From Kitasatospora griseola (lineage in GTDB: Bacteria; Actinomycetota; Actinomycetes; Streptomycetales; Streptomycetaceae): a stretch of 44,657 nt of DNA. Each line of letters begins with the position of its first letter. Within the stretch, counting starts at the first letter, position 1. Positions 11,408-20,553 of the stretch are shown here, piece after piece. The translations under genes and the position numbers were made by a program. The stretch is taken from positions 562 through 45,218 of the forward strand of contig NZ_BMRI01000045.1 of NCBI RefSeq assembly GCF_014648555.1, in the 5' to 3' direction. Under the pieces are notes generated by a model. It made no database searches. It was given only the letters and a program-made list of their open reading frames with translations, and was not told where the DNA came from.

Positions 11408-11653
11408 TCAGCGACTCCCCTCGCCCGCGAGGAAGTTCTCCTCGATGGCGTGCAGCGTGCGGAACTGGTCGGCGCTCAGTTCGGTGACGCTCAGTTCGCG
11501 GCCGACGAGGTCCTCCAGGAACAGGATGAACTCCATGAAGGCGAGCGAGTCGACGATCCGGTTCTCGATCAGGTCGAGGTCGGCGGGGATCTCGCCGAGC
11601 GCCGGGTTGCGGGCGCGCAACCAGTCGACCACCGGCTTGAGGGAGTCATTCAC
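11408..11653 (-). CDS. Stand-alone carrier protein (partner of the aminoacyl ligase)
   Basis: An 81-aa acyl-carrier-protein fold. The phosphopantetheine site is the serine in NRIVDSLAFMEF, the DSL-type motif seen in carrier proteins that partner amino-acid:carrier-protein ligases, rather than the GxDS of PKS ACPs. The GTG start overlaps the nitronate monooxygenase stop by 8 nt. It sits one gene away from the SerRS-like ligase, so it very probably carries the aminoacyl group on which the diiron oxygenase and other enzymes of the operon act (inference). It would need phosphopantetheinylation, for which a Sfp-type enzyme lies at 29.5-30.3 kb. Confidence 0.87.
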   Translation of the reverse strand: MNDSLKPVVDWLRARNPALGEIPADLDLIENRIVDSLAFMEFILFLEDLVGRELSVTELSADQFRTLHAIEENFLAGEGSR

Positions 11654-12686
11654 CGTGGCACTCTCCTTCGTGACGGTCCGGCTCGGGGCGGGTGCGGCGC
11701 CGCGCGCGGCGGTACTCGGTGCGGATGCGTTCCACCAGCACCGCGGCGGGTTCGACGGCGGTGATCCGTTCGCAGGTGTCGCCGCAGTACATCGCCATGT
11801 CCTCGATCCGGCCCTCGGTGCGGACGGACGGCACGGCGGCGCTGTACCGCGGGACGGGCAGCCGCCGGCCGTCCGGGGCGGCGGCGGTGGCGATGAACCG
11901 GGCGGACAGCCGGGGGCCGGGCCCGGTCAGCGCGTTGCGCAGGACCCGGTGGGGCCGGTTCGGCCAGCCGATGTCGAAGACCGTCGTCACCACGGTGTCC
12001 GCGGCCCCGGACGCGACGATCCGGCGTTTGAACACCGGGTGCGCCTCGGATTCCCGGGCCGCGGCGAAGACGCTGCCGGCCACCGCCCCGTCGGCGCCCT
12101 CGGCGACGGCCCGGGCGAGGTCGGCGCCGGTGGCGATGCCGCCCGCGACGGCGAGGACGGCGTCGGGGTGGTCCCGGCGGACGGCCCGCAGCAGTGGCAG
12201 GGCGGGCAGGGTGCCGAGGAGGTGCCCGCCTGCCTCGACGCCCTGGAGCACGACGACGTCGGCCCCCTGTTCGAGGGCCCGGCCGGCGGCGTGCGCGGTG
12301 CCGACCTGGACCACCACCGGCAGCCCGGCCCGGACGGCCGCCGCCGACAGGTCCGGTGCGGGCAGCCCGTAGAACGTCACGAACGCCCGCTCCGGCAGGA
12401 CGCCGACAGCCGCGTCGAGTTGGGCCCGGCAGCGGTCCGGGGACAGCACCTCGGGCACCAGGTTGATCCCGAACGGCCGGTCCGTCCGCGCGGCGGTGTC
12501 GGCGATCAGTCGGCGGATCCGTTCGGGGGGTTCCTTGTACAGGCCGAGGACGCCGCCGGCGCCCGCCCGGGAGACGGCGGCGCACAGCTCGGGCCCGGCG
12601 ACGCCGCCCATGCCGGCCTGGAGCAGCGGCACGGTCACCCCGAGGCGCCGCTCCAGCCGGGTCGGGCGCGGCGCCGGCCCGGTCAC
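11646..12686 (-). CDS. Nitronate monooxygenase-like flavoprotein (NPD/FabK family)
   Basis: A 346-aa FMN-dependent TIM barrel. It shows the N-terminal VPLLQAGMGGVAGPELCAA (AGMGG), DVVVLQGVEAGGHLLG with the EAGGH motif, AVAGGIATGADLARA and GADGAVAGSVFAA, all typical of nitronate monooxygenases and related enoyl reductases. It would oxidise alkyl nitronates to carbonyl plus nitrite, or act as a flavin reductase/oxidase on a carrier-bound substrate. The GTG start overlaps the aa:CP ligase stop by GTGA. Together with the AurF-like gene it suggests nitro, nitronate or oxime chemistry in this operon. The exact reaction is not deducible. Confidence 0.86.
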   Translation of the reverse strand: MTGPAPRPTRLERRLGVTVPLLQAGMGGVAGPELCAAVSRAGAGGVLGLYKEPPERIRRLIADTAARTDRPFGINLVPEVLSPDRCRAQLDAAVGVLPERAFVTFYGLPAPDLSAAAVRAGLPVVVQVGTAHAAGRALEQGADVVVLQGVEAGGHLLGTLPALPLLRAVRRDHPDAVLAVAGGIATGADLARAVAEGADGAVAGSVFAAARESEAHPVFKRRIVASGAADTVVTTVFDIGWPNRPHRVLRNALTGPGPRLSARFIATAAAPDGRRLPVPRYSAAVPSVRTEGRIEDMAMYCGDTCERITAVEPAAVLVERIRTEYRRARRRTRPEPDRHEGECHGE

Positions 12687-13537
12687 CGAGGCGCTCCGGC
12701 CTCGACCACCGCGTCCCGGGCGGCGCCGAGGTCCCCGTCGAAGCAGAGGTCCAGGACGTGCAGCCAGCGTTCCAGGCCGAAGGCGACGCATCCGGTGAAG
12801 GCGGGCCTGCCGTCGTACCGGATCAGGCAGCGCTCCCCGAAGAAGTTGCGGTGGTTGTTGAGCGAGGCCACCGCGGTGCCGTCCGGGGCGAGGAACTCCT
12901 CCTTGACCGGCGCGAGGACCTGGAGCACGGCGCGCGGGCTGTCGCGCCGGAAGAAGGGGTCACTGGCCGGGGCGCGGTGCAGTTCGACGCCGAGGCGGTC
13001 GGCGAAGGCTGCCACCGCCGTCCGGTAGTGGTCCAGGTGCGCGCGGACGGCGTCCTGGCTGCCGAGGCAGACGATCTCGCGCATGGTGAACCCCCAGAGC
13101 CGGCGCAGGCCGTCGTGGTGGTCCTCGTTGCGGTAGCAGTGGGCGACGGTGGTCACCAGGGCCGGGTCCCGGCCGAGCGAGCGGTCGGCGAGGTGGAGGA
13201 ACGCCCCGTAGCAGGCGGCCGACGGCAGCAGGTGGGTGGCGTCGGAGAGGTCGTGGGCGGGGACCAGGTCGGCGTCGGCCTTGGCGCTGTCCTGGTCGAG
13301 CCGGTCGGGCCGGATCCGGCTGACCGTGCTGCCGAGGTGCGGGAAGTTCTGGAAGTAGTCCAGTTTCCGGAGTTCGGCGGCGGGCAGCAGGGGCGGCAGC
13401 GTCATCGGCTCGGCGCCGCGGGCGGTCGCCCAGCCCATGAGGACGTCGTCGAGCGCGCGCAGCAGGCCGGTGGCGGGCCCGCCGAGCGTGGCAAGGCCGT
13501 CCTGGACGGACCAGGCGGCACGGTCGGTGTGGGACAT
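12683..13537 (-). CDS. Amino-acid:carrier-protein ligase (atypical seryl-tRNA-synthetase homologue)
   Basis: A 284-aa protein consisting only of a class II aminoacyl-tRNA-synthetase catalytic core; the tRNA-binding coiled-coil arm of true SerRS is missing. Motif 2 is HCYRNEDHHDGLRRLWGF and motif 3 is GCVAFGLERWLHVL. The cysteines in HCYRNE and TGCVAFG and a glutamate between them match the zinc ligands of atypical SerRS and of the bacterial aa:CP ligases, which adenylate a small amino acid and attach it to a carrier protein. The carrier protein at 11408-11653 is the obvious partner. It should therefore feed an aminoacyl thioester into the operon. Which amino acid cannot be read from the sequence. 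Confidence 0.85.
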   Translation of the reverse strand: MSHTDRAAWSVQDGLATLGGPATGLLRALDDVLMGWATARGAEPMTLPPLLPAAELRKLDYFQNFPHLGSTVSRIRPDRLDQDSAKADADLVPAHDLSDATHLLPSAACYGAFLHLADRSLGRDPALVTTVAHCYRNEDHHDGLRRLWGFTMREIVCLGSQDAVRAHLDHYRTAVAAFADRLGVELHRAPASDPFFRRDSPRAVLQVLAPVKEEFLAPDGTAVASLNNHRNFFGERCLIRYDGRPAFTGCVAFGLERWLHVLDLCFDGDLGAARDAVVEAGAPR

Positions 13538-13600
13538 CGTCCTCCTCCGGACGGCGGTCGAAGGTGTGCGGGTGGAGCGAGGGACCGGCGCGGAGCCGGT

Positions 13601-14464
13601 TCATGCCTCCGGGACGCCGATCCGCCGGAGGAAGTCCGTGGACTTGCGGAGCACGCGCCGGTGCTCGGCCCGGCGCGCCGGATGGTCCAGCAGGCGCTTG
13701 CGGAAGGCGAGTCCGTCCGGGATCCCGGCGTCCCGGTAGACGGCCGGGTTGTAGAGGGAGCCGATGCTCGCGGACAGGTAGCCCGCCAGGTACCGGCCGA
13801 TGGCCCGGCGGTCGTCCTCGTCCGGTCCGGTCTCCAGCAGCCGCTGCCAGAGCAGTTGGACCAGCCGGGCCCCGAAGGCGATGTGCCGGCTCTCGTCCTG
13901 GTGGTGGATCCGGTTCAGCTGCCGGATGGTCGGGTGCAGCCGTTCGTCCGCGGCCAGCCGCACGTTGTAGTGGTCGACGATCTGCTCGAACAGCAGGATG
14001 CGGGCGAAGACCAGGAAGTTCTCCCGCACCGGGTCGTCGGCGGGGACGGACAGCTTCAGCCGCTTCTCCGGGAAGATCCGGCCGCCGTACTTGAGGCAGA
14101 ACGTCGCGAAGAACCACATGTGCTCGTTCTCCTCACCGATGAAGTGGTGGAAGAACTCGGACGGGATCTCGAAGCCGGGGGTGTGGATCCGCCGCATCAC
14201 CTCGATGAGCAGTTCCCTGATGCCGTGGACGTTGAGGCTGTAGAAGTTGATGCTCTCCCCGCGGCCCAGTGCCCGCAGTTGGTCCGGGGTGAGCCGTTCG
14301 GCGTACTCCGTGCCGTGGACGGACAGCAGCTCGGGCGAGAACCAGGGCTCGTCCTCGGGGAGTTCGGCCGGCCAGTCGAAGGTGGTGTACGGGTTGTAGT
14401 AGTCGCTGCTGGCCCGGGCCGAGAGCCGCTCCAGGAGCTGCCGGAATTCGGTGTCGTCCGTCAT
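13601..14464 (-). CDS. AurF/CmlI-type diiron N-oxygenase
   Basis: A 287-aa helical ferritin-like protein. Iron-ligand motifs are visible as GEENEHMWF (E..ExxH), LLFEQIVDHYN (E) and HHQDESRHIAF (ExxH with the extra histidine); the N-terminal YYNPYTTFDWP is typical of the AurF/CmlI family. Members oxidise aryl or alkyl amines to hydroxylamines and nitro groups, either free (AurF) or on a carrier protein (CmlI). ATG overlaps the preceding phosphatase stop by ATGA. With the downstream aa:CP ligase and carrier protein, a CmlI-like action on a tethered amine is the favoured reading (inference). All ligands appear present, so it should be active. Confidence 0.9.
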   Translation of the reverse strand: MTDDTEFRQLLERLSARASSDYYNPYTTFDWPAELPEDEPWFSPELLSVHGTEYAERLTPDQLRALGRGESINFYSLNVHGIRELLIEVMRRIHTPGFEIPSEFFHHFIGEENEHMWFFATFCLKYGGRIFPEKRLKLSVPADDPVRENFLVFARILLFEQIVDHYNVRLAADERLHPTIRQLNRIHHQDESRHIAFGARLVQLLWQRLLETGPDEDDRRAIGRYLAGYLSASIGSLYNPAVYRDAGIPDGLAFRKRLLDHPARRAEHRRVLRKSTDFLRRIGVPEA

Positions 14465-15398
14465 GCCCGCTGCCCGGGGGTCCGCCAGGCGATGCCGTCC
14501 AGCAGCTTTCGGTGCAGCTCGGGTGTGGACGCCGCCACGCAGGACCGCTGGTTGGCGACGTCCAGTTCGGTGAGCGCGGTGTCGCCGAGCGGCTGCCCGT
14601 ACGCGTCGGTGATGACGAGGCCGGCCTGCTCGGCCAGCAGCACCGCGGCGGCGATGTCGTACGGGAACAGGTGCAGCACCCGCCCGTTGCCGACCCGTTG
14701 GAACTCGCCGAGCAGCGCGGGGTCGTCGCGCAGCAGCCGGTTGCCGATGTCGACGTACGCGTCGAGCTGACCGGTGATCAGGCGCGAGATGGACCAGGTG
14801 GCGCTGTTGAAGACGAACACGCCGCCGGTGTTGGCCGAGAGGTCGATGAGGTGCCCGTAGGCCTCGGTCATCAGCCGGGCGGGGTGGCCGTTGAACTCCA
14901 GCGACCAGAACATCCGGGAGAGGTCGGTGGTCCGGGTCGGCGCGGGCACGGGGTGGTCGTAGCCGTGTGCCACCACTCCGGGGACGCCGCGCTCGGCGTA
15001 CAGGTGGGCGCCGGTCTTCCACTCCAGCAGCAGGGCGTGCTCGACGTCCGCGATCCGGGGGCGGTCGCCGAGCCGGGCGACCGCGACGGACACGGTGGCG
15101 GACTCCAGGCCGGCCACGGCGGGCCGGGTGCCGTCGATGGGGTCGACCACCAGGAGGTGCTCGGGGTCGCGGCCGTGGGTGCGCAGACCGCGGTCCTCGG
15201 AGAACACGGCGACCGGCAGGTCGTGCTCGACGACGTACTTCCAGACGGCCCGTTCGGCGACGTCGTCGATGCCGAACTGGGCGTCGCCGCCCGGCGAGTG
15301 GCCGCGGACGCCGCGGTTCTCGGACCGGGCCCGGCCGGCGGTGATCTCGTCGCGGACCAGCCGGGCGAGACCGAGCAGGTAGTCCGGCATGTCGGTCA

Positions 15399-15399
<1 letters not shown>
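14461..15399 (-). CDS. Inositol-monophosphatase-family protein
   Basis: A 312-aa Mg-dependent phosphatase of the IMPase/FBPase fold. Metal-site motifs are VFSEDRG (E), VVDPIDGTRP (DPIDGT) and, in the C-terminal part, FPYDIAAAVLLAEQAG corresponding to WDxAAG with Trp replaced. It should dephosphorylate a sugar, cyclitol or nucleotide phosphate. The start overlaps the aminotransferase stop (TGATG) and the end overlaps the N-oxygenase start (ATGA), so it is fixed firmly within the operon. Together with the kinases and dehydrogenase upstream it hints at a phosphorylated sugar- or cyclitol-like intermediate, but substrate is unknown. Confidence 0.85.
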
Positions 15400-16667
<1,268 letters not shown>

Positions 16668-16749
16668 AATTCCTCCCGAGGCCGGGCCGGCACTTCCCGA
16701 AAAGAATGCGCCGACCCTTTTTCGACGACCGACAGCGCCCCGGAACCGA

Positions 16750-17274
16750 TCAGGAGGGCAGAATGAACGTGAAACTCGCCAGCCACCCCTCCGGGGTTTC
16801 CTGCACGTCCATCAGGCATTCGGGGCGGAAATACTTGTCCAGCCGGTTCCGGCGCTCGCCGGGGAAGTACAGCATGGTGGTCAGGACGCCGCCGCCGGGC
16901 GGCTGCACCTTCACGTGCAGGTGCCGCGTCCGGCCCGGGTACTCGGCCGGCAGAACGGTCTCCAGCCGCCAGTTCCCCTCCTCGTCGGCGAACTGGTGCC
17001 CTCGGAGGGTGAACCCCTCCTCGTCGTACACGCCCTTGTCGCCGACCTGCCAGAAGTCCAGCAGGGCGCCCCCGATCGGCTTGCCGTCCGGGTCCACGAC
17101 CCGGCCCGACAGCACCATGGGGGTCCCGGTCGGGACGTCGGACCGGAAGCTCGTCTTGAACGGTGTGGCCGGCTTGTAGTACGGGCCCTCGGTCTGCGCC
17201 GGGGTCGGCGGGATGCCGTTGCACTTGACGTCGGGAGTGATGATCAGGACATCGTTCTCGGGATTTTCTCCCAC
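16750..17274 (-). CDS. Short intradiol-dioxygenase-like protein
   Basis: A 174-aa protein with the beta-sandwich of intradiol ring-cleavage dioxygenases: TEGPYYKP, VVDPDGKPIGGALLDFWQ, GVYDEEG, LRGHQF, and PAEYPGRTRHLHVKV. The four Fe(III) ligands, two Tyr (GVY, AEY) and two His (RHLH), are all present, but the loop between the second Tyr and the HxH is much shorter than in catechol 1,2-dioxygenase. It belongs to a short, poorly described branch. If active it would cleave a catechol-like ring; a different oxidation or a binding role is possible. GTG 17274 was chosen because GGCAGGA lies just upstream; GTG 17304 lacks one. A palindrome precedes it. Confidence 0.8.
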   Translation of the reverse strand: MGENPENDVLIITPDVKCNGIPPTPAQTEGPYYKPATPFKTSFRSDVPTGTPMVLSGRVVDPDGKPIGGALLDFWQVGDKGVYDEEGFTLRGHQFADEEGNWRLETVLPAEYPGRTRHLHVKVQPPGGGVLTTMLYFPGERRNRLDKYFRPECLMDVQETPEGWLASFTFILPS

Positions 17275-17341
17275 CGTTTCCTGCCTTCCATCGGGTCGTT
17301 TCACAGCGACCGCCGAAGGAGCCGACGGAAAAGTCTGCCGA

Positions 17342-17359
17342 AATTCGGCACACCGAATT
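17342..17359. promoter_or_regulatory. Palindromic operator candidate before the dioxygenase-to-MOSC operon
   Basis: AATTCGG (17342-17348) and CCGAATT (17353-17359) are perfect inverted arms around CACA, 68 nt upstream of the dioxygenase start, in an AT-richer pocket between the kinase stop and that start. The position suits control of the downstream eight-gene run. The regulator is unknown. Confidence 0.5.
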
Positions 17360-17420
17360 CCTGTCCGCTCAGACTGTCTCTCGCGGGACGGCCGTGTCAA
17401 TAATGCGGACAGGCCGGGAA

Positions 17421-18434
17421 TCAGCGCGGAACAAAGCGGCCGAAGACGTTCTCCGCGGCCGCGCGGCGCAGCATGACGGCGCGGACCCGGTCGAACACCC
17501 GGCGGTCCGGCGGGTCGGTCAGGATGTCGGCCAGGGCGAACAGGTCCAGGGCCCGGCTGGTGCGCCGCCAGTCGTCGGGCAGCAGCCCGCCGCCGTCCCG
17601 GAAGCCGTCCAGGAACGCCCGGGAGTAGTCCGGCGGGTACTCGTCCTCGAAGCGCAGCATGTTGCCGACGTCCATCAGCGGCGGGCCGCTGAAGGCGAGT
17701 TCCCAGTCGAGGACGGCGGCGACCTCCCAGCGCCCGTCGCGGCCCGGTCCGACCAGCAGGTTCTTGGGATTGAAGTCGTTGTGGACGAGCCGGTGATCGG
17801 CGGCGGCGCGGGCGCAGAGCGGCGCGGCCCGTTCGGCCAGCCGGCTGAGCGTCCGGGCGTCCGACGCGCTGAGCCGGCCCTCCGACGGGGGGCGTCGCTC
17901 CGCGACCGCCAGGCAGTGGTCCACAAAGGCCCGCAGGTCGCTCCGACCGTCCGGCAGCTGCGGAACCAGCGACGCCTCCTCGAAGCGGCCGGGCCGGGGC
18001 AGTTCCCAGGCGGAGACCCGGGCCAGGGCCGTACCGACCGCCCGGCCCAGGTCCGCGGCGGCCGGTCCGGAGGCGTCCGCCAGCGCCTCGGTCAGCGGAA
18101 CGCCCCGGATGTAGCGATAGACCAGGGACGGACACCCCGTGGCCGCGCCGTCCGGATCGGCGGCCACCAGCTCCGGCAGGGGAAGCCGCCCGGACAGGCG
18201 CCGCAGCAGCGCGGCCTCGACCTCGCACGTGTTGCGCCGGACCCCGCTCTCCCCGCCGGGCCGGAAGCGGCGCAGCACGTAGCGCCCGCCCGCCTCCGTC
18301 ACCAGCAGGATCAGCTCGTTGTTGCACCCGCCGAGAAGCCGCCCGGCGCATCGGACGCGCTCCCCGTGCAGGGCCTCGCCGTGCAGCCAGGCGCGCGTGC
18401 CGACGTCGAGCTCGATGGGGTCGGTCGTCACCAC
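17421..18434 (-). CDS. APH-family phosphotransferase
   Basis: A 337-aa kinase of the aminoglycoside/choline phosphotransferase fold. It has the catalytic loop LVHNDFNPKNLLV (HxDxxxxN) and the metal-binding VLDWELAFSGPP. The N-lobe contains YVLRRFRPGG and LVYRYIRGVPL. These proteins phosphorylate small hydroxylated molecules, either antibiotics for self-resistance or pathway intermediates such as homoserine or sugars. GTG 18434 has AGGAAGG upstream at good spacing. It lies between the ROK kinase and the dioxygenase. I cannot tell whether it is a resistance or a biosynthetic kinase. Confidence 0.87.
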   Translation of the reverse strand: MVTTDPIELDVGTRAWLHGEALHGERVRCAGRLLGGCNNELILLVTEAGGRYVLRRFRPGGESGVRRNTCEVEAALLRRLSGRLPLPELVAADPDGAATGCPSLVYRYIRGVPLTEALADASGPAAADLGRAVGTALARVSAWELPRPGRFEEASLVPQLPDGRSDLRAFVDHCLAVAERRPPSEGRLSASDARTLSRLAERAAPLCARAAADHRLVHNDFNPKNLLVGPGRDGRWEVAAVLDWELAFSGPPLMDVGNMLRFEDEYPPDYSRAFLDGFRDGGGLLPDDWRRTSRALDLFALADILTDPPDRRVFDRVRAVMLRRAAAENVFGRFVPR

Positions 18435-18535
18435 ACCGTCGTCCTTCCTGCCGTCCGCGTGCTTCCGGGCACGCCACACCGGGGCCCTGCTGCGCCCGGG
18501 TCCCGGCCGAACCCGGACCGCCTCCCGCCGGGCGG

Positions 18536-19453
18536 TCAGCGGGTGTCGTGCTGCGCCTCGGCCCGGAACGCCAGGACGAGGCCGCCGGCCGGACCGGCCA
18601 TCGCACCGAGCTCCGCCGGCACGACGAAGTCGTCGGCGGCCTGTTCGGGCAGCCCCGGGTACCCGCCGAGCTGCTTGAGCAGTTCCGCCCGCACCGCGGG
18701 AAGCAGCCCGGGGAGCACCGACATGCCGCCGCCGATCACGATCCGCTCGGGGGCGGTGCAGTAGACGATGCTGCGCAGCCCCTCGGCCAGGTAGCCGGCT
18801 TCGAGCTCGACCGCCCGGTGCAGCTCGTCCCCGGTCAGCTGCTCCGCGGGCCGCCCCCACCGGTCCGCGACGGCGGTGCCGCCGGCCATGCCCTCCAGGC
18901 AGTCGCCGTGGAAGGGGCAGTTGCCCGGGAAGTCGTCGCCCGGCCGCCGGCTCACCGCCACGTGCCCCATCTCGGTGTGGACCAGTCCCCTGACGGGCCG
19001 TCCGCCGATGATCGCACCGCCGCCGATGCCGGTCCCGACGGTGAGGTACACGTAGGTGTCGAGCCCCCGCGCGGCGCCCCACCGTCCCTCGCCGAGGGCG
19101 GCGCCGTTGACGTCCGTGTCGATGCCGATCGGCACCTTCAACTCCCTTGCCAGCGAGCCGAGTACGTCGACGTCGACCCAACCAGGTTTGGGCGTGTCGG
19201 TGGTGAATCCGTACGTCGGGAGGTTCGGGCGCAGCTCCAGCGGGCCGAACGAGGCGACGCCGACGGCGGCCAGCGGTCCGTGCCGCTGCGTCGCCCGGCC
19301 GAAGAAGTCGACAACGCGGGCCAGGGTCTCGCCGGGCGCCCCGGTGGGGAACCGGGCCTGGGCCACCAGCGCGGAGGGCGAAGTCCCCACCAGGCAGACG
19401 ACTTTGGTGCCGCCCGACTCGACCGAGCCGTACAGTGCCCGACGCGCGCTCAT
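18536..19453 (-). CDS. ROK-family sugar kinase
   Basis: A 305-aa ASKHA-fold kinase. N-terminal phosphate motif ESGGTKVVC, DTDVNGAALGEG with the catalytic Asp, YVYLTVGTGIGGGAIIGG, EMGHVAV, and the zinc-ligand cluster CPFHGDCLEGMAGG identify a fructokinase-like ROK enzyme (the CxxHxxC... pattern marks the metal site). It should phosphorylate a hexose, aminohexose such as kanosamine, or a related polyol. ATG overlaps the dehydrogenase stop in an ATGA, so the two are co-translated. With the phosphatase and aminotransferase downstream, it suggests a sugar- or cyclitol-derived precursor (inference). Confidence 0.9.
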   Translation of the reverse strand: MSARRALYGSVESGGTKVVCLVGTSPSALVAQARFPTGAPGETLARVVDFFGRATQRHGPLAAVGVASFGPLELRPNLPTYGFTTDTPKPGWVDVDVLGSLARELKVPIGIDTDVNGAALGEGRWGAARGLDTYVYLTVGTGIGGGAIIGGRPVRGLVHTEMGHVAVSRRPGDDFPGNCPFHGDCLEGMAGGTAVADRWGRPAEQLTGDELHRAVELEAGYLAEGLRSIVYCTAPERIVIGGGMSVLPGLLPAVRAELLKQLGGYPGLPEQAADDFVVPAELGAMAGPAGGLVLAFRAEAQHDTR

Positions 19454-20553
19454 GCGGCGGCCTCCGGCCAGCCGTCCGGGCCCACCGGGGCGGCGTCGGA
19501 CCGGATGACGACCTTCATCGCGCCGTACCCGGCGCCGTGGCCCGCGCCATCGGCGCCCGCGGAGAGCAGCGCGAACGCGTCCTGGTAGCGGTCGAGCGGG
19601 AACTCGTGGGTGACCAGCGGCTCCAGCGGCAGGTCGCCGATCAGGTCGACCGCGATCGGGAAGGTGTCCGCCCGGTAGTCGCCGGCCCCGATCAGGCTGA
19701 CGCCGTGGTTGGTCAGGTACAGCGGGCTGATCCGGGGCCGGTAGCCGTCGTCGAAGCCCATGGCGACGACCCGGCCGCCGTCGGCCACCAGTTGCAGTGC
19801 GGGCTCGACGGCGACCCCGGTGGTGTCGAACACGACGTCGGGTCGGCGTCCGTCCCCGGCCTTGACCACCGCTTCGAGCGGGTTCGGCCCGCCGGCGTCG
19901 ACGGTCCGGTCGACCAGCGATCCGGCGACGGCCAGCCGGTACGGGTCCGACTCCGCGATCACCACCCGGCGGGCGCGGCGTGCGGCGACCAGCGCGGTGA
20001 GGAGGCCGATCGGCCCCGCGCCCAGCACGGCCACGGTGTCGCCGTAGCCCACGTCCGCGGCGAGCACGTTGTTCAGGACGCAGGCCAGCGGCTCCACCAG
20101 CACGGCCCGCCGGAACGCGAGGGCGCCCGGCAGCCGCTCGGTGAACCGTTCCGGCAGCACCACGTGGTCGGCGTACGTGCCGTCGCGGTCGACACCGACC
20201 TCGGTGCCCCGCTTGTTCCGGCAGTGGTTGGTCGCGCCCCGCCGGCAGGGCGGGCAACTGCCGCAGTACAGCGTCGGATTGACCACGACCCGGTCGCCGG
20301 GGCGGACGGACGCCACGTCCGCTCCGACCGCCTCCACCACGCCGACCGACTCGTGCCCGAGGACCACGCCGGGCCGGGCCGGGAAGCGGCCCAGCAGGAT
20401 CTTGCGGTCCGTGCCGCAGATCCCCGTCCCCACGACCCGCACCACGACGTCGTCGCGTCCGGACACTTCCGGACGCGGATGGTCCCGCAACTCGACGGGA
20501 TGTGAACCGGGACCGGAATGGAAGCCGGAACCGAGATATACCAGAGCTCGCAC
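19450..20553 (-). CDS. Zinc-dependent medium-chain dehydrogenase
   Basis: A 367-aa MDR-family alcohol dehydrogenase. The catalytic zinc site is GICGTDRK plus GHESVGVV, the structural zinc site is CGSCPPCRRGATNHC, and the nucleotide fold is VLGAGPIGLLTA. The order resembles polyol, sorbitol and glucose dehydrogenases, with both zinc sites intact. It should oxidise a secondary alcohol of a sugar or cyclitol with NAD(P). It is the first gene of the minus-strand run and overlaps the ROK kinase. Its promoter must lie in the long spacer at 20554-21347. Confidence 0.88.
   Translation of the reverse strand: MRALVYLGSGFHSGPGSHPVELRDHPRPEVSGRDDVVVRVVGTGICGTDRKILLGRFPARPGVVLGHESVGVVEAVGADVASVRPGDRVVVNPTLYCGSCPPCRRGATNHCRNKRGTEVGVDRDGTYADHVVLPERFTERLPGALAFRRAVLVEPLACVLNNVLAADVGYGDTVAVLGAGPIGLLTALVAARRARRVVIAESDPYRLAVAGSLVDRTVDAGGPNPLEAVVKAGDGRRPDVVFDTTGVAVEPALQLVADGGRVVAMGFDDGYRPRISPLYLTNHGVSLIGAGDYRADTFPIAVDLIGDLPLEPLVTHEFPLDRYQDAFALLSAGADGAGHGAGYGAMKVVIRSDAAPVGPDGWPEAAA

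Noticed and set aside
16690..16735. CGAAAAG ... CTTTTTCG imperfect repeat between dioxygenase and aminotransferase
   Set aside because: One-base bulge and short arms; could be an attenuator but there is no firm support.
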